Of a stretch of 64,000 bases of DNA, positions 19,877-31,146 are shown one piece after another. Within the stretch, counting starts at the first letter, position 1, and each line of letters begins with the position of its first letter. The translations under genes and the position numbers were made by a program. The DNA comes from Pelobacter sp. (GTDB taxonomy: Bacteria; Desulfobacterota; Desulfuromonadia; Geobacterales; Pseudopelobacteraceae): assembly GCA_030824515.1 (NCBI GenBank), contig JAVBXN010000023.1, positions 37,192 to 101,191 on the forward strand, read 5' to 3'. The notes beneath the pieces are model-generated. The model had not been told where the DNA came from and did no database searches. It worked only from the letters and a program-made list of their open reading frames with translations.

Positions 19877-20515
19877 ATGGATTATTGTAACGATATAATC
19901 TCCAGTGAAGAGAAAGATATTCTTCAGGAAATAATGAATATTGCATTCGGCCAGGCTGCAGCGGATCTGGCGGATGTGATCAATATTTTCGTTGTGCTGA
20001 GCGTGCCGTATATTGAAATGCTGAATGCGCAGGATCTTCCCGAATACCTGAAATCACAGGTCTGTTCGTATGACCGCATCAGCATTGTCGAACAAAACTT
20101 CTGGGGCGATTTCAAGGGCAGCGCCTTCCTGGTTTTCCAGGCCAATGCCGGAAGAGAGCTGGTCTCCCTGTTTGGCGAAGACCCCGGAGGGGGCGGCTCG
20201 GATTCGATCGACGCATTGGAGAAGGAAACGCTGATGGAGGTGGGCAATATCCTGATCGGCGCCTGCGTCGGAAAGCTGTCCGAGCTTCTCGGCGACCTGG
20301 TAACCTATTCGCCACCGCGCGTCGTTATCGAAAACACCCCCAACGATGCCATCCCGGCCAACGTTTTTGAAAGCAATTCCTCGGCCATAGTGTTGAAAAC
20401 TGTTTTCAATTTTAACGAGCGCGACGTTAACGGCTTCCTGTTCCTGGTAACAAGCCACGATTCGATTCTATGGCTGAAAAAATCCCTGGCGGACTTCATG
20501 GAGCAGTACGAATGA
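19877..20515 (+). CDS. cheC: CheC-family CheY-P phosphatase
   Basis: 212 residues with the two CheC active-site helices, each with the E-x2-N pattern: E18/N21 in LQEIMNIAFG and E121/N124 in LMEVGNILIG. CheC/CheX/FliY proteins remove phosphate from CheY-like receivers. It is flanked by the receiver gene (3-base gap) and the GGDEF gene (ATGA overlap), so the three are one transcription and translation unit. No chemoreceptor, CheA or CheD gene is nearby, so control of c-di-GMP is as likely as control of the flagellum. Confidence 0.85.
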   Translation: MDYCNDIISSEEKDILQEIMNIAFGQAAADLADVINIFVVLSVPYIEMLNAQDLPEYLKSQVCSYDRISIVEQNFWGDFKGSAFLVFQANAGRELVSLFGEDPGGGGSDSIDALEKETLMEVGNILIGACVGKLSELLGDLVTYSPPRVVIENTPNDAIPANVFESNSSAIVLKTVFNFNERDVNGFLFLVTSHDSILWLKKSLADFMEQYE

Positions 20516-21420
20516 CCTTGAACGAAATAACCCAGATCTTTGACACGGTCAATTTCGGTCTGGTCGTTCTGGACAGGGATATCAAGATCAAATACTGGAA
20601 TCGCTGGATGGCGATGCATAGCGGAATCCCCTCCAATCAGATTATCGACGAACCGCTTTTTGATTTCTTCCCGCATCTGAGCACCCCCAGCTTCAACAAG
20701 AACTGCAAAGCGGTACTCTCTTTCGGCAACTTCTCCTTCTTTTCCCAGAAACTGCACCGCTTCCTGTTTCCTTTCAAGCCGGACGGTTCGTTCGGCTATC
20801 GCTTCGACCTGATGCAGCAGAGCTGTACCATGGGACCGCTACGCGCCGAGGACAATTCGATCTCCGGCATCTTCCTGATCGTTCAGGACGTAACCGAACT
20901 GGCCACCTACGAGCAGAAACTGGTGGAAATGAACACCAAGGATGCTCTGACCGGGATTTACAACCGCAGATACCTGGAAACGCGCCTGAAAGAGGAGTGC
21001 GACAGGCAGCAGAGATATTCCCGCCCTCTGAGCCTGATCATGATCGACATAGATTTTTTCAAGAAAGTGAATGATACCCATGGCCACCAGTGCGGGGATT
21101 TGATCCTGCAGTCGGTTGCGGCAAAAGCGGCGTCAGTGATCAGGAAAACCGATTTCATTGCCCGCTACGGCGGTGAGGAATTCTGCTGCCTGCTGCCGGA
21201 AACTGACAGCGAAGCCGCGGAAACAGTGGCCGAAAGCCTCAGAAGCCAGGTAGAGGAAATGGAAAACCGTTTTAACGACACCACCACGGTCAAGGTCACC
21301 ATCAGCCTCGGAATATCCGGTTTTGCAGCGGAAGACTCACCCGACAGTTTTCTGAAGAGGGCCGATGACGCTCTGTACCAGGCAAAACACACTGGTCGGA
21401 ACCGGTTTGTAAGGCTTTAG
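20512..21420 (+). CDS. PAS-GGDEF diguanylate cyclase
   Basis: Makes cyclic di-GMP from two GTP. 302 residues from the ATG at 20512, which overlaps the cheC stop (ATGA); the open frame extends to 20470 but that part duplicates the cheC end out of frame. PAS sensor domain at about 5-130 (FGLVVLDRDIKIKYWN), then the GGDEF domain with the active motif GGEEF at 220-224 and the inhibitory I-site RKTD at 211-214, exactly five residues before it. So it should be active and feedback-inhibited by its product. No membrane segment or signal peptide. Confidence 0.93.
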   Translation: MTLNEITQIFDTVNFGLVVLDRDIKIKYWNRWMAMHSGIPSNQIIDEPLFDFFPHLSTPSFNKNCKAVLSFGNFSFFSQKLHRFLFPFKPDGSFGYRFDLMQQSCTMGPLRAEDNSISGIFLIVQDVTELATYEQKLVEMNTKDALTGIYNRRYLETRLKEECDRQQRYSRPLSLIMIDIDFFKKVNDTHGHQCGDLILQSVAAKAASVIRKTDFIARYGGEEFCCLLPETDSEAAETVAESLRSQVEEMENRFNDTTTVKVTISLGISGFAAEDSPDSFLKRADDALYQAKHTGRNRFVRL

Positions 21421-21503
21421 TCATCGGCATAGGCCAGTACAAACGGTAATTACGCAGGGAAGTTTGACAATTGATTTCTGCGGCATCGTTCGTGATTTAA
21501 AAT

Positions 21504-21540
21504 GAAAGGGGCGCTCTCCAGCCGGAGGCGCCCCTTTTTA
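21504..21540. terminator. Bidirectional terminator between the GGDEF gene and hisB
   Basis: Arms AAAGGGGCGC and GCGCCCCTTT with inner CTCC/GGAG pairing and one bulge at 21506-21538, with T-runs on the plus side and on the minus-strand transcript a weaker TTTCATTTTA. It separates two convergent units. Confidence 0.8.
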
Positions 21541-21559
21541 TCGATAAACGGTGATTCTG

Positions 21560-22147
21560 TTACAAAACGCCCTTGGTGGACATGACGTCCTTCACCCGCG
21601 GGTCCAGTTGGGTGGCGGTGTCCATGGCCCTGGCGCAGGCCTTGAAACAGGCCTCGATGATGTGGTGCACGTTGTCGCCGTACATCACGTTGATGTGCAG
21701 GTTCAGCCCGCAATGGTTGGCGAAGGCCTGGAAGAACTCCCGCGCCAGTTCCACGTCGAACTCGCCGATCTTAACCTTGGGCAGGTTGACATGGTAAACC
21801 AGGTAGGGGCGGCCGGAGATGTCCACCGCCACGCTGGCCAGGGTCTCGTCCATCGGCACGCTGGCCTGGCCGTAGCGCCGGATGCCCTTCTTGTCCCCCA
21901 GGGCCTGCTTGAAGGCCTCGCCCAGCACGATGCCGATGTCCTCGACCGTGTGGTGAAAGTCGATGTCGATGTCGCCGCAGGCCTCGACCTCCAGGTTGAA
22001 AAGGCCGTGGCGGGCAAACAGGTTCAGCATGTGATCCAGGAAAGGGACCGAGGTGCAGATCCTGGCTTCGCCGCTTCCGTCCACATCCAGCGACAGCTTG
22101 ATCCTGGTTTCATTGGTGATTCTTTCGATCGTTGCAGTGCGGCTCAT
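21560..22147 (-). CDS. hisB: Imidazoleglycerol-phosphate dehydratase HisB
   Basis: Sixth step of histidine synthesis. 195 residues, the usual monofunctional length, starting [16 protein letters not shown] at 22147 (14 bases after the hisC stop). Metal-binding His-rich motifs are seen in [26 protein letters not shown] and [11 protein letters not shown]. The frame is open to 22396 but the upstream part overlaps hisC and is not HisB-like. Confidence 0.96.
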   Translation of the reverse strand: MSRTATIERITNETRIKLSLDVDGSGEARICTSVPFLDHMLNLFARHGLFNLEVEACGDIDIDFHHTVEDIGIVLGEAFKQALGDKKGIRRYGQASVPMDETLASVAVDISGRPYLVYHVNLPKVKIGEFDVELAREFFQAFANHCGLNLHINVMYGDNVHHIIEACFKACARAMDTATQLDPRVKDVMSTKGVL

Positions 22148-22161
22148 TATGCCCTCCCGGA

Positions 22162-23214
22162 TTACCCGATTTCTTTGATTGCTGCCAGTGTTTTCTCCAT
22201 CTCCAATTGCGTGCCGATCGAAATGCGCAGGCCGTGGCACAATAGAGGATCGGAAAAGTAACGTACCAGTATCTTGCGCTCGAACAGCCCCTCGTAAACC
22301 CGCTTGCCATTTTTGTCCGCTGGCGCTGCAAAAACATAGTTGCCTTGGGACGGAATCACGTTGTAGCCAAGGGCGCGTAGTTCGTCCGAGAACCATTCCC
22401 GTGTTTCACGAATTTTCCGGCAGCACTGATTCAAGTATTCCTGGTCCTCGAGCGCGGCCACGCAAGCCGCCTGGGCCAGCCGGTCCAGGTTGTAGTGATC
22501 GCGGATCTTGTCCAGCGCCGCAATTGTCTCGGGGCGTGCGATTGCCAGCCCCAGGCGCATGCCGGCCAGGGCATAGCTTTTGGAAAGGCTGCGGGTCACG
22601 ACCACGTTGTCGTATTTTCTGACCAGTTCCTGCGCCGTGCTTCCGGCAAAGTCGGCATAGGTTTCATCCAGTACCAGCATGCCGGCACAGCGCCGGGCCA
22701 GCTCTTCGATGTATTCAACAGGAAATGCTGGACCGAGCGGAGCGTTGGGGGTGGTCAGGAAAAAAATCTTTCCTTCGTAACGCTCGGGAAAAGCGGCGAT
22801 GCGGAAATCATCGGTCAGTCCGAAGGTGCGCACCCGGGCACCCTGGATCTCGGCCAGTGTGGCGTAATAGGAATAGGAGGGGTGGACGTAACCGATTTCC
22901 TCGCCTTCGGCGGCAAAGGCGCGGATCAGGTTGTTGAGTACCTCGTCCGAGCCGTTGGCCATGATGATCCAGGATGGGGCGAAGCCGTACAGCCGGCCGG
23001 CCACCTCGCGCAAGTGCAGGCTGGACGCGCTGGGGTATGTATGCAGTGAAGCCCCGTCGCTGCCCAGTTCGGCCAGGATCGCTTCCCTTACTTTAGGCGA
23101 AGGGGGATACGAGTTCTCGTTGGTGTTGAGCTTGATCCAGGAGGCGATATCCGGCGGCTGGAAACCGGGAACGTAACCCTGCATCGCTTCTATATTTGGG
23201 CGAAGATAACTCAT
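22162..23214 (-). CDS. hisC: Histidinol-phosphate aminotransferase HisC
   Basis: PLP enzyme converting imidazole-acetol phosphate to histidinol phosphate. 350 residues starting [17 protein letters not shown] at 23214; GGAGAAATGA lies just upstream at the hisD end. PLP lysine in [14 protein letters not shown], aspartate/tyrosine contact in VLDETYADF, and substrate motif [11 protein letters not shown]. It follows hisD after a single base. Confidence 0.95.
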   Translation of the reverse strand: MSYLRPNIEAMQGYVPGFQPPDIASWIKLNTNENSYPPSPKVREAILAELGSDGASLHTYPSASSLHLREVAGRLYGFAPSWIIMANGSDEVLNNLIRAFAAEGEEIGYVHPSYSYYATLAEIQGARVRTFGLTDDFRIAAFPERYEGKIFFLTTPNAPLGPAFPVEYIEELARRCAGMLVLDETYADFAGSTAQELVRKYDNVVVTRSLSKSYALAGMRLGLAIARPETIAALDKIRDHYNLDRLAQAACVAALEDQEYLNQCCRKIRETREWFSDELRALGYNVIPSQGNYVFAAPADKNGKRVYEGLFERKILVRYFSDPLLCHGLRISIGTQLEMEKTLAAIKEIG

Positions 23215-23215
23215 T

Positions 23216-24508
23216 TCATTTCTCCAGGCGCTTGCTGACTGATTTGCCGTGCGCTTCCAGCCCTTCCAGTCCGGCAATCCGCACGATATCCTTACCGAGC
23301 CGTTTCAGGCCGTCTTCGGAAAAATAGACGATCGAGGATTTCTTGACGAAGTCGTCCACCGAGAGCGGCGAAAAGAAGCGCGCCGTGCCGCCGGTGGGCA
23401 GGGTGTGGTTCGGCCCGGCCAGGTAGTCGCCGGCCGCCTCCGGGGTCCAGTGTCCCATGAAGATTGCTCCGGCGTTGGTGATCCGCGGCAGGATCGCGAA
23501 CGGGTCGCTGACCGCCAGTTCCAGGTGCTCGGGGGCGATGCGGTTGGAGAAGGCGATTACCTCGTCAAGCGTATCGGCCACGATGATCGCGCCGTACTTG
23601 TCCCAGGAGGCCCGGGCAATGGTTTCGCGAGACAGTTGGGCCAGCTGCAGCTCCACTTCCGTCGCCACCTTTTCGGCAAAGGAACGGTCGGTGGTGATCA
23701 GGATCGACGAGGCCAGTTCATCATGCTCGGCCTGGGACAGCAGGTCGGCGGCGATGTGGGCCGGAGTGCCGCTGCCGTCGCTGATCACCAGGATCTCGCT
23801 GGGACCGGCGATCATGTCGATTCCGACCTGGCCGAAGACCAGCTTCTTGGCTGTGGCGACATAGATGTTGCCCGGCCCGGTGATCTTGTCCACCTTGGGT
23901 ATGGTTTCGGTGCCATAGGCCAGCGCGGCCACGGCCTGGGCGCCGCCGATGCGGAAGACGCGGTCCACCCCTGACAGGCTGGCGGCCACCAGCACATGCG
24001 GGTTTATCTCGCCTCCCGGGGTCGGCGCCACCATGATGATTTCACCCACACCGGCCACGCGCGCCGGAACGGCGTTCATGATCACGCTGCTGGGATAGCT
24101 GGCCTTGCCACCCGGCACGTAGATGCCGACCCGCGCCAGCGGGGTCACCTTCTGGCCCAGCATGATGTCCGGCTCTTCGGTCGAGATCCAGGTCTGCTGC
24201 TTCTGCTTCTCGTGGAAGCGCGCCACCCGTTCGCAGGCCAGTTTCAGCGCGTCGATATCCTCGGCGGAAACCAGCGCGAAAGCCGCCTCGATCTCGGTGG
24301 CCGACACTTCCAGTTCCGCCATTGCGGTTGCATCCAGGCGGTCGAAGCGGCGGGTCAGCTCCAGCAGAGCCGCATCACCCCGCAGGCGAACGTCGGCGAT
24401 GATATCCAGCACGGTCTGTTCGACTTCGCGGCCGGACTCTTCGCTGCGTGAAAGGATGGTATCGAATTTGGTGTTGAAATCGGGATCTGCAATGTTCAGG
24501 AAAAGCAT
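23216..24508 (-). CDS. hisD: Histidinol dehydrogenase HisD
   Basis: Last two oxidation steps from histidinol to histidine, NAD- and Zn-dependent. 430 residues, normal length. Catalytic Glu-His pair in [11 protein letters not shown]; also [31 protein letters not shown] and LLSQAEHDE, which carry the zinc and substrate residues. It is preceded by the small lipoprotein gene (17-base gap) and followed by hisC. Confidence 0.97.
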   Translation of the reverse strand: MLFLNIADPDFNTKFDTILSRSEESGREVEQTVLDIIADVRLRGDAALLELTRRFDRLDATAMAELEVSATEIEAAFALVSAEDIDALKLACERVARFHEKQKQQTWISTEEPDIMLGQKVTPLARVGIYVPGGKASYPSSVIMNAVPARVAGVGEIIMVAPTPGGEINPHVLVAASLSGVDRVFRIGGAQAVAALAYGTETIPKVDKITGPGNIYVATAKKLVFGQVGIDMIAGPSEILVISDGSGTPAHIAADLLSQAEHDELASSILITTDRSFAEKVATEVELQLAQLSRETIARASWDKYGAIIVADTLDEVIAFSNRIAPEHLELAVSDPFAILPRITNAGAIFMGHWTPEAAGDYLAGPNHTLPTGGTARFFSPLSVDDFVKKSSIVYFSEDGLKRLGKDIVRIAGLEGLEAHGKSVSKRLEK

Positions 24509-24525
24509 TTGTAATCTCCGGATAT

Positions 24526-25044
24526 TTACTTGATGAAACCTTTTGCGCTCTTCAGGTCCAGCCTGAGCAGGATCGCGGCCCGCTCGCGGTCGGGATTATA
24601 GTCGCTGGCCACGATCACGGCGCCTTTCAGGAAGCCTTCCAGCTGAACGGTGTAGGTGTCGAAGCGCAGTTCATTGCCGTTGGCGGAGCGGGCAAAGAAC
24701 TCCAGCAGATTGCGCTGGGCCGCGGTTTCTGCGGCCCGGATCGCGGTAAGGCGTTTTTTGCCCGGATCTTCGGCATCGGCCAGCGGAAAACCCTCGCCGA
24801 TGGCGATCACGGCTCCCTGGGAGAAAGCCTGGGACGGTTCGGGAACATTGGCCAGCCCGGCGTTCACGGTCATTTTGTTCTGCTCGAGCCAGGCGGCTAT
24901 TTCCGGGTAGAGCGGGGATGCCGCCGCGGCGGCCTTCTGGCTGCCACCGTTGCTGCCCATATCTGATACCGTTGTGGTTGTCGAGCAAGAGACCAGAATA
25001 CAGGCTACAAGCGTTGCCACGGTCAGGTTGAACAATACTCGCAT
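24526..25044 (-). CDS. Small lipoprotein of unknown function inside the his operon
   Basis: 172 residues from the ATG at 25044 (AGGGAG five bases upstream; a GTG in frame at 25059 overlaps the hisG stop and is less likely). Lipobox LVSC (Cys about 20). The C-terminal half, about 70-172, with KKRLTAIRAAETAAQRNLLEF, resembles the helical-plus-strand LPP20-like lipoprotein fold seen in outer-membrane lipoproteins; this is only a by-eye resemblance. It sits between hisG and hisD with short gaps, so it must be co-transcribed with histidine genes, for no evident reason. Confidence 0.7.
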   Translation of the reverse strand: MRVLFNLTVATLVACILVSCSTTTTVSDMGSNGGSQKAAAAASPLYPEIAAWLEQNKMTVNAGLANVPEPSQAFSQGAVIAIGEGFPLADAEDPGKKRLTAIRAAETAAQRNLLEFFARSANGNELRFDTYTVQLEGFLKGAVIVASDYNPDRERAAILLRLDLKSAKGFIK

Positions 25045-25055
25045 ACAGACTCCCT

Positions 25056-25703
25056 TCACGATTCCTGCAGTACCTTCTCCAGACCCTGGATGATCGCGGA
25101 TATGCGGGCATGCTTGGTCTTCAGGCTGGCCCGGTTGACAATCAGGCGGGTGGTGATCTCGGCGATGTTCTCAACTTCCACCAGCCCGTTCTGACGCATG
25201 GTCTCGCCGGTGGAGACCAGGTCCACGATCCGCTCGGCCAGTCCCACCAGCGGCGCCAGCTCGATCGAGCCGTAGAGCTTGATGATTTCGACCTGGATGC
25301 CCTTGGCGGCGAAGTAGCTTTCGGTCACGTGGGGATACTTGGTGGCGATGCGGACATGGGACCAGCCGCTGGGATCGTCGTTTTTGGCCAGGTTGGCCGG
25401 TTCGGCCACCATCATGCGACAGTAACCGAACTTCAGGTCCAGCGGCTCGTAGACGTCCTTGCCCTGCTCCATCAGCGTGTCCTTGCCGACGATGCCAAGG
25501 TCGGCGCTGCCGTACTCCACATAGGTCGGCACATCGGTGGCCCGCACGATCATGTAGCGGATGCGCTGCTCTTCATTTTCGAAGATCAGCTTGCGCGAGT
25601 CCGAGAGCAGTTCGCGGCAGTCGATGCCGATCTTGCCGAACAGCTCGACCGACTCTTCCAGAATGCGTCCCTTGGGGATCGCTATCGTTATCCAGTCGTT
25701 CAT
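25056..25703 (-). CDS. hisG: ATP phosphoribosyltransferase HisG, short form
   Basis: First and committed step of histidine synthesis. 215 residues: the catalytic part only, starting [16 protein letters not shown]. It lacks the C-terminal regulatory ACT-like domain of the long form, so it should need HisZ as partner; hisZ is not in the window. The phosphate-binding loop [14 protein letters not shown] is present. It overlaps the murA stop in an ATGA. Confidence 0.95.
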   Translation of the reverse strand: MNDWITIAIPKGRILEESVELFGKIGIDCRELLSDSRKLIFENEEQRIRYMIVRATDVPTYVEYGSADLGIVGKDTLMEQGKDVYEPLDLKFGYCRMMVAEPANLAKNDDPSGWSHVRIATKYPHVTESYFAAKGIQVEIIKLYGSIELAPLVGLAERIVDLVSTGETMRQNGLVEVENIAEITTRLIVNRASLKTKHARISAIIQGLEKVLQES

Positions 25704-26953
25704 TCTTTCACCCTCTGAATATCAGCGCCAAGTCCGGCCAGCTTCTTTTCGATGGATTCATAACCGCGATCCAGGTGGTAGATGCGGGTCACTTCGGTGG
25801 TCCCCTCAGCGGCCAGTCCGGCCAGTATCAGCGAGGCGGAAGCGCGCAGGTCGGTGGCCATCACCGGGGCGCCCGAAAGTTTCTTGATCCCCTTGACCGT
25901 GGCGGTGTTGCCTTCGATCGTGATGTCGGCGCCGAAACGCTGCAGCTCGGATACGTGCATGAAACGGTTCTCGAAGATGTTTTCCGATATGACGCTTGCG
26001 CCTTCGGCAACGCACATCATCGCCATGAACTGTGCCTGCATGTCGGTCGGAAAGCCGGGGTAGGGGCGGGTCTTGATGTTGATGCCGTCGATCCTCCTGG
26101 GCCCCTTGACCCGCACAACTCCGTCGCGGCTGGTGATTTCGATGCCGGCGTCCTGCATCTTGAACGCCAGCGCGTCCAGATGCTCCAGCTTCATGCGGTG
26201 GATCCTGATGTCACCGCCGGTCATGGCGGCGGCAATCATGAAGGTGCCGGCTTCGATGCGGTCCGGCATGACCTCGTAGTCGGCGGCGGACAGTTCCGTA
26301 ACTCCCTGGATACGGATGGTGTCTGTGCCGGCTCCCTCGATCCTGGCTCCCATACGGTTAAGGTAGTTGGCAAGGTCAACGATCTCCGGTTCGCGGGCCG
26401 AGTTTTCCAGCACGGTTTCGCCCTTGGCGGTGGCGGCCGCCATCATCAGGTGCTCGGTGCCGCCCACGGTCGAAACGTCGAAATTGATGCGAGCCCCCTT
26501 CAGCCGGCGGCAACGGGCCTCGACATAGCCATGTTCCAGCACGATCTCGGCCCCCAGAGCCTGCAGCCCCTTCAGGTGCAGGTTGATCGGCCTGGCGCCG
26601 ATCGCGCAGCCTCCCGGCAGCGAGACCCGCGCCTTGCCGAAGCGAGCCAGCAGCGGGCCCAGTACCAGCACCGAGGCGCGCATGGTCTTTACCAGATCAT
26701 AGGTGGCTTCGTGACTGTTGATGCCGGAAGAGTCGATCTTTACGATATTTCCGTTGCCTTCGACCTTTGCTCCCAGTGACTCCAGCACTTTGATGGTGGT
26801 GTTGATGTCGCGCAGGAACGGCACATTGCTGATCTGGTTGATGCCGGGCGCCAGGATCGTGGCGACAAAGATCGGCAGAGCGGCGTTCTTGGAACCGCTG
26901 ACAGTAACGTCGCCCTTCAGTTTCTTTCCGCCTTTGATGATGAGCTTGTCCAA
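25700..26953 (-). CDS. murA: UDP-N-acetylglucosamine 1-carboxyvinyltransferase MurA
   Basis: First committed step of peptidoglycan precursor synthesis. 417 residues. The catalytic and fosfomycin-targeted cysteine is present as C116 in [13 protein letters not shown]-terminal [20 protein letters not shown] is typical. The start is a TTG at 26953 with AAGGGG 9 bases upstream; no ATG alternative exists before conserved sequence. It heads the his gene group, an order often seen in Geobacter relatives. Confidence 0.96.
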   Translation of the reverse strand: MDKLIIKGGKKLKGDVTVSGSKNAALPIFVATILAPGINQISNVPFLRDINTTIKVLESLGAKVEGNGNIVKIDSSGINSHEATYDLVKTMRASVLVLGPLLARFGKARVSLPGGCAIGARPINLHLKGLQALGAEIVLEHGYVEARCRRLKGARINFDVSTVGGTEHLMMAAATAKGETVLENSAREPEIVDLANYLNRMGARIEGAGTDTIRIQGVTELSAADYEVMPDRIEAGTFMIAAAMTGGDIRIHRMKLEHLDALAFKMQDAGIEITSRDGVVRVKGPRRIDGINIKTRPYPGFPTDMQAQFMAMMCVAEGASVISENIFENRFMHVSELQRFGADITIEGNTATVKGIKKLSGAPVMATDLRASASLILAGLAAEGTTEVTRIYHLDRGYESIEKKLAGLGADIQRVKE

Positions 26954-27252
26954 AAAGATACCCCTTCCGATTTTACCCCGATCAGCGGGGCATGGGTGGT
27001 GATGAAATAGTCGTTTCGCAAAAGATGCCGGAAACAGATTTAAGTACGATAAACTTGGCCATATTACTTGATGACCCCGCTATTGTCCAAAGAAAAGTTG
27101 CCTGAAATCAGTCGATAATTCAGTCCAAAACGGTTGCTGCGGCGGCCGGCGCGGGGAAGTTCGCGGTGGTGATTTTAATATATCGATTCTCTAGAACTGT
27201 GTTATTGTTGCAGCTGATTGCACGATTTCAGCTGTAGAGCGTTGGTGACGAT

Positions 27253-30200
27253 ATGCCGCGATTCACCCTTAAAACAAAAATCACGCTGTTGTTGCCGCTG
27301 GCGATGACCGTAGCGCTGGCTGCGCTGCTTTTTCTGGCCTATTCCCTGGTGCAGAGCCATATAAAAGAGACGATCTTCAACCAGCAGTACCAGATGGTTT
27401 CCATACTGGCGGATGAAATCGACCGCAATGTCGCTTCATCCGGGGATACTCTGCAGGACATTTCCCGAAAAATCACCCGGGCGATGGTCAATAACCCGGA
27501 ACAGGCCTTGGCCTATCTCAGGCAGCAGGACGAACACCTGAAAAATTTCGATAACGGGCTGTTCCTCTTTGATCGGCACGGAAGGATGGTGGCCGAGCTT
27601 CCGCTGGAGCTGCAGCGCGTCGGCAAGGATTTCCTGTTTCGCGAATACCTTGCGAAAACCATCGCCAGCCGTCGTCCTTTCCTTTCTGACCCCTACATCT
27701 CATCACAGGCGCATCACCATCCGGCGGTAATGTTCACAGTGCCGGTCTTCGACAATGACGGTTCGCTGATGGCGGTTGTGGGGGGCAGCGTGGACCTGGC
27801 CAGAGAGTCCTTTCTCGGCCGATTGGCCAATGTGAAGTTCGGCAAAAAAGGGTACCCGTTTCTTTTCAACAGCGAGCGGCTGATGATTCTCCATCCGGAC
27901 AAGAGCCGTATCATGAAGAAAGACGTGCCGCCAGGAGTCAACAAGCTTCTGGACCGGGCCGTGGCCGGGTTTGACGGGACCGGCGAGACGGTCAACTCGC
28001 GCGGTCTGCATGCCCTGGCATCGTTCAAGCACCTCAAAACCAGGAACTGGATCCTCGGCGCCAATTTTCCGGTTGCCGAAGCATTTGCGCCGATCAACAA
28101 ACTGAGAAACATTCTCTTGATCGTGCTGCCGATCCTCACCATCTCGCTCTTCTGTTTCATGCGGCGCTATCTGGGGCAGTTGACCGAGCCGGTCGTCCGG
28201 CTTACCAGGCACGTGGAAAGCCTTTCCGCCAATAAAGTCGCTCAACGCACCATCCCGGTGGAGGGTTCCGATGAGATCGCCATTCTTGGCCACTCTTTCA
28301 ACCATTTGGTGGCCGAGATCGACCGGCAGCGGGACGAACTTGTCAGGCGCGAGGTGCTCTATCGCACCGTTGTGGATTTTTCCAGCGAGACGATCTTCCT
28401 GATCTCGCCCGACCGCCGGATCATCAGCTATATTTCGCCCAGCTGCCTGGAGTTGACCGGATATGCTCCGGAAGAGTTCCAGGCCAATCCGGGGCTTTTG
28501 CGCGAAATGATCCACCCCGATGACCGGGATCACTGGGACGAGCATTGCCGGCTGGAAGGCGGCTGCGATTTCAGCGAGCCTCTGGAATTTCGTTTGCTGA
28601 CCAGGCAGGGTGAAACCCGCTGGGTCAACCACCTCTGCCGCCCGGTTTATGACCACCAGGAACAGTATGTCGGGATCAGGGGCAGTTTCAGCGATATCTC
28701 GCTCTGGAAACAGGCCGAGGCGGCCATAGTCGCCAGTGAAGAGAAGTTCCGGATCTTCTTCGAGGAATCCGGGGATGCCATCTTCATAGTCGGCGTCGAC
28801 GGGCTGATCAAGGAGGCTAACAACGAAGCCAGCCAGCGCTATGGTTACAGCCATCAGGAACTGGTCAACATGCCGGTGCCGGAGCTGGACACGCCGGAAG
28901 AGAGCGTGCATATCCCGGAACGGGTGGCGCGCGTCATGGAACGGGGGCAGTACACTTTTGAAACCACCCATCGCCGCAAGCACGATTCGCCGATGATGGT
29001 TGAGGTCAGCGCCAGCCTGATAGACTATGAAGGGGACAGGGCCATCCTGGCCGTAGTGCGCGACATAACCGCCCGCAAGCAGGCGGAACAGCGTCTGTAC
29101 CGCCAGAACGAATACCTGCAGGCGCTGCACGAAACCACGGTCGGACTGCTCAGCCGGCACGACGTGGCCGGGCTCCTGCAGGCGATAGTCACCCGCGCCG
29201 GAAACCTGATCGGTACTGAGCATTGTTACGTTTACCTGAAAAATTCATCCGGCAGCGAAATGGAGATGGTATTCCAGAGCGGGGTCTATAACAGTTTCGT
29301 GCATCATCCGATCAAGCCGGGCCAGGGAATCGCCGGCCGTGTCTGGGAGAGCATGGAACCGGTCCATGTCGCTGATTACAGCTGCTGGGAAGGACGTCTG
29401 CCGGACCCGGACAGGGACTGTCTGCACGCGATGGCGGGAGTGCCGCTTACCTCCGGCGGAGAGGTTATCGGGGCGTTGGGGCTGGCCTTCATTGACCGCG
29501 AAACGGTAATCAGCGCTGAACAGATGGACCTTTTGTGCCATTTCGGGGAGCTGGCCTCGCTGGCGCTGGAAAATGCCAGGCTCAACGACAAGTTCCGGCG
29601 CGAGCTGTCTGAAAGGAAAAAAGCGGAGGAACACCTGCATAAACTCTCGGTGGCGGTCGAACAGAACCCGGCTTCGATCATCATAACCGATCCGCGCGGG
29701 GTGATCGAGTATGTCAATCCGCACTTTTCCCGGCTGACCGGCTACCTTCCGGAAGAGGCGATCGGCAGGACTCCGCGCATACTCAGGTCGGGTGAAACCA
29801 CCCGGGAAGAGTATCGTCAGTTATGGGAAACCATCCTTTCCGGGGGAGAGTGGCGCGGCGAATTCCACAACCGCAAAAAGAACGGGGAACTGTACTGGGA
29901 ACAGGCGCTGATCGCTCCCATACGGGATGAAAACGGCGCCATCACCCATTTTATAGGCATCAAGGAAGATATAACCGATCGCAAGCAGCTTGAAAACCAG
30001 TTGCGCCACTCGCAGAAGATGGAGGCCATCGGCCAGCTGGCCGGCGGTATCGCCCACGACTTCAACAACATCCTGACCGCCATCATCGGCTATTCCAGCA
30101 TCATGCAGCTCAAGCTGCCGGACGACAGCCCCTTCAAGAAGAGCGCCGGCCAGATCATCGAAACCGCTGAACGCGGCGCCAGCCTGACCCAGGGGTTGCT

Positions 30201-31146
30201 GGCCTTCAGCCGCAAGCAGGTCACCTATCCGGTCGCGATCGATCTCAACGAGATACTGGCCAGGGTCCAGCAACTCCTGCGCCGCCTGATCAGCGAAGAC
30301 ATCGGCCTGGATATAAATCCTTCGGCACAGGGTCTGCCGGTGATGGCCGACAGCGGGCAGATCGAGCAGGTGTTGATGAACCTGGCCACCAATGCCCGCG
30401 ACGCGATGCCGAACGGCGGTTCGATCGTAATAGCGACCGAGATGGTCACGCTTGACTCCGATTTCGTGATATCCATGGGCTTCGGGCAGGCCGGAGATTA
30501 TGCCTTGCTGACCTTTACCGACAGCGGTGAGGGGATGGACGAAGAAACCGCCCGGCACATTTTCGAACCGTTCTATACCACCAAGGATCTCGGCAAGGGT
30601 ACTGGGCTGGGGCTCTCGATCGTGTACGGCATAGTCAAGAAGCATAACGGATACATAACCTGTCACAGCACGATCGGGCTTGGTACGGTCATGCAGGTTT
30701 ATCTTCCGCTTTTGACCGGATCGCCGGCTCCTGTGGCACTGGCGACGGAGGAGGGCGCACCGGTGCGGCAGGGCAGCGATCTGGTGCTGGTCGCGGAAGA
30801 TAACGAAGCCGCCCGGACACTGGCCAAGGAGATCCTGGAAGAGTTCGGCTATTCGGTGCTGGAGGCTGGTGACGGCCAGGAGGCGCTGGAACTGTTTCGG
30901 GACAACCGCGACAGGATCAGCCTGGTGATACTGGACGTAATCATGCCGAAGCTCAAGGGGCGCGAGGTCTATGATGCGATCAGGGCCATTGATCCGGCGG
31001 TCAGGGTGCTGTTCTGCAGCGGATACCCCGAAGATGTGCTGATCAAGCAGGGCGGCTTTGAAAGCGGGATGAATTATCTGGCCAAGCCCTACTCCCCCAA
31101 GGAGCTGCTAATGAAAATACGCGAGGTACTGGATAATGCCCACTGA
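27253..31146 (+). CDS. Hybrid sensor histidine kinase (dCache, HAMP, PAS, GAF, REC)
   Basis: 1297 residues. Order by eye: membrane helix (about 11-32), periplasmic double-Cache-like sensor (about 35-285), second helix (about 288-305), HAMP (about 305-360), PAS (about 365-490), PAS (about 495-615), GAF (about 620-785), PAS (about 790-920), phospho-acceptor helix with H935 in [11 protein letters not shown], ATPase domain with [18 protein letters not shown] and [13 protein letters not shown], and a C-terminal receiver with D1228. A two-helix membrane sensor with many signal inputs. It ends in an 11-base overlap with the HD-GYP regulator gene, which is its probable target. The signal sensed cannot be read from sequence. 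Confidence 0.92.
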   Translation: MPRFTLKTKITLLLPLAMTVALAALLFLAYSLVQSHIKETIFNQQYQMVSILADEIDRNVASSGDTLQDISRKITRAMVNNPEQALAYLRQQDEHLKNFDNGLFLFDRHGRMVAELPLELQRVGKDFLFREYLAKTIASRRPFLSDPYISSQAHHHPAVMFTVPVFDNDGSLMAVVGGSVDLARESFLGRLANVKFGKKGYPFLFNSERLMILHPDKSRIMKKDVPPGVNKLLDRAVAGFDGTGETVNSRGLHALASFKHLKTRNWILGANFPVAEAFAPINKLRNILLIVLPILTISLFCFMRRYLGQLTEPVVRLTRHVESLSANKVAQRTIPVEGSDEIAILGHSFNHLVAEIDRQRDELVRREVLYRTVVDFSSETIFLISPDRRIISYISPSCLELTGYAPEEFQANPGLLREMIHPDDRDHWDEHCRLEGGCDFSEPLEFRLLTRQGETRWVNHLCRPVYDHQEQYVGIRGSFSDISLWKQAEAAIVASEEKFRIFFEESGDAIFIVGVDGLIKEANNEASQRYGYSHQELVNMPVPELDTPEESVHIPERVARVMERGQYTFETTHRRKHDSPMMVEVSASLIDYEGDRAILAVVRDITARKQAEQRLYRQNEYLQALHETTVGLLSRHDVAGLLQAIVTRAGNLIGTEHCYVYLKNSSGSEMEMVFQSGVYNSFVHHPIKPGQGIAGRVWESMEPVHVADYSCWEGRLPDPDRDCLHAMAGVPLTSGGEVIGALGLAFIDRETVISAEQMDLLCHFGELASLALENARLNDKFRRELSERKKAEEHLHKLSVAVEQNPASIIITDPRGVIEYVNPHFSRLTGYLPEEAIGRTPRILRSGETTREEYRQLWETILSGGEWRGEFHNRKKNGELYWEQALIAPIRDENGAITHFIGIKEDITDRKQLENQLRHSQKMEAIGQLAGGIAHDFNNILTAIIGYSSIMQLKLPDDSPFKKSAGQIIETAERGASLTQGLLAFSRKQVTYPVAIDLNEILARVQQLLRRLISEDIGLDINPSAQGLPVMADSGQIEQVLMNLATNARDAMPNGGSIVIATEMVTLDSDFVISMGFGQAGDYALLTFTDSGEGMDEETARHIFEPFYTTKDLGKGTGLGLSIVYGIVKKHNGYITCHSTIGLGTVMQVYLPLLTGSPAPVALATEEGAPVRQGSDLVLVAEDNEAARTLAKEILEEFGYSVLEAGDGQEALELFRDNRDRISLVILDVIMPKLKGREVYDAIRAIDPAVRVLFCSGYPEDVLIKQGGFESGMNYLAKPYSPKELLMKIREVLDNAH

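Noticed and set aside
26954..27252. Possible control elements between murA and the hybrid kinase
   Set aside because: 299 bases; only short CAGCTG repeats and no convincing promoter or operator, so nothing is called.
27703..29223. 506-codon minus-strand frame opposite the hybrid kinase
   Set aside because: The kinase domains on the plus strand are unambiguous.
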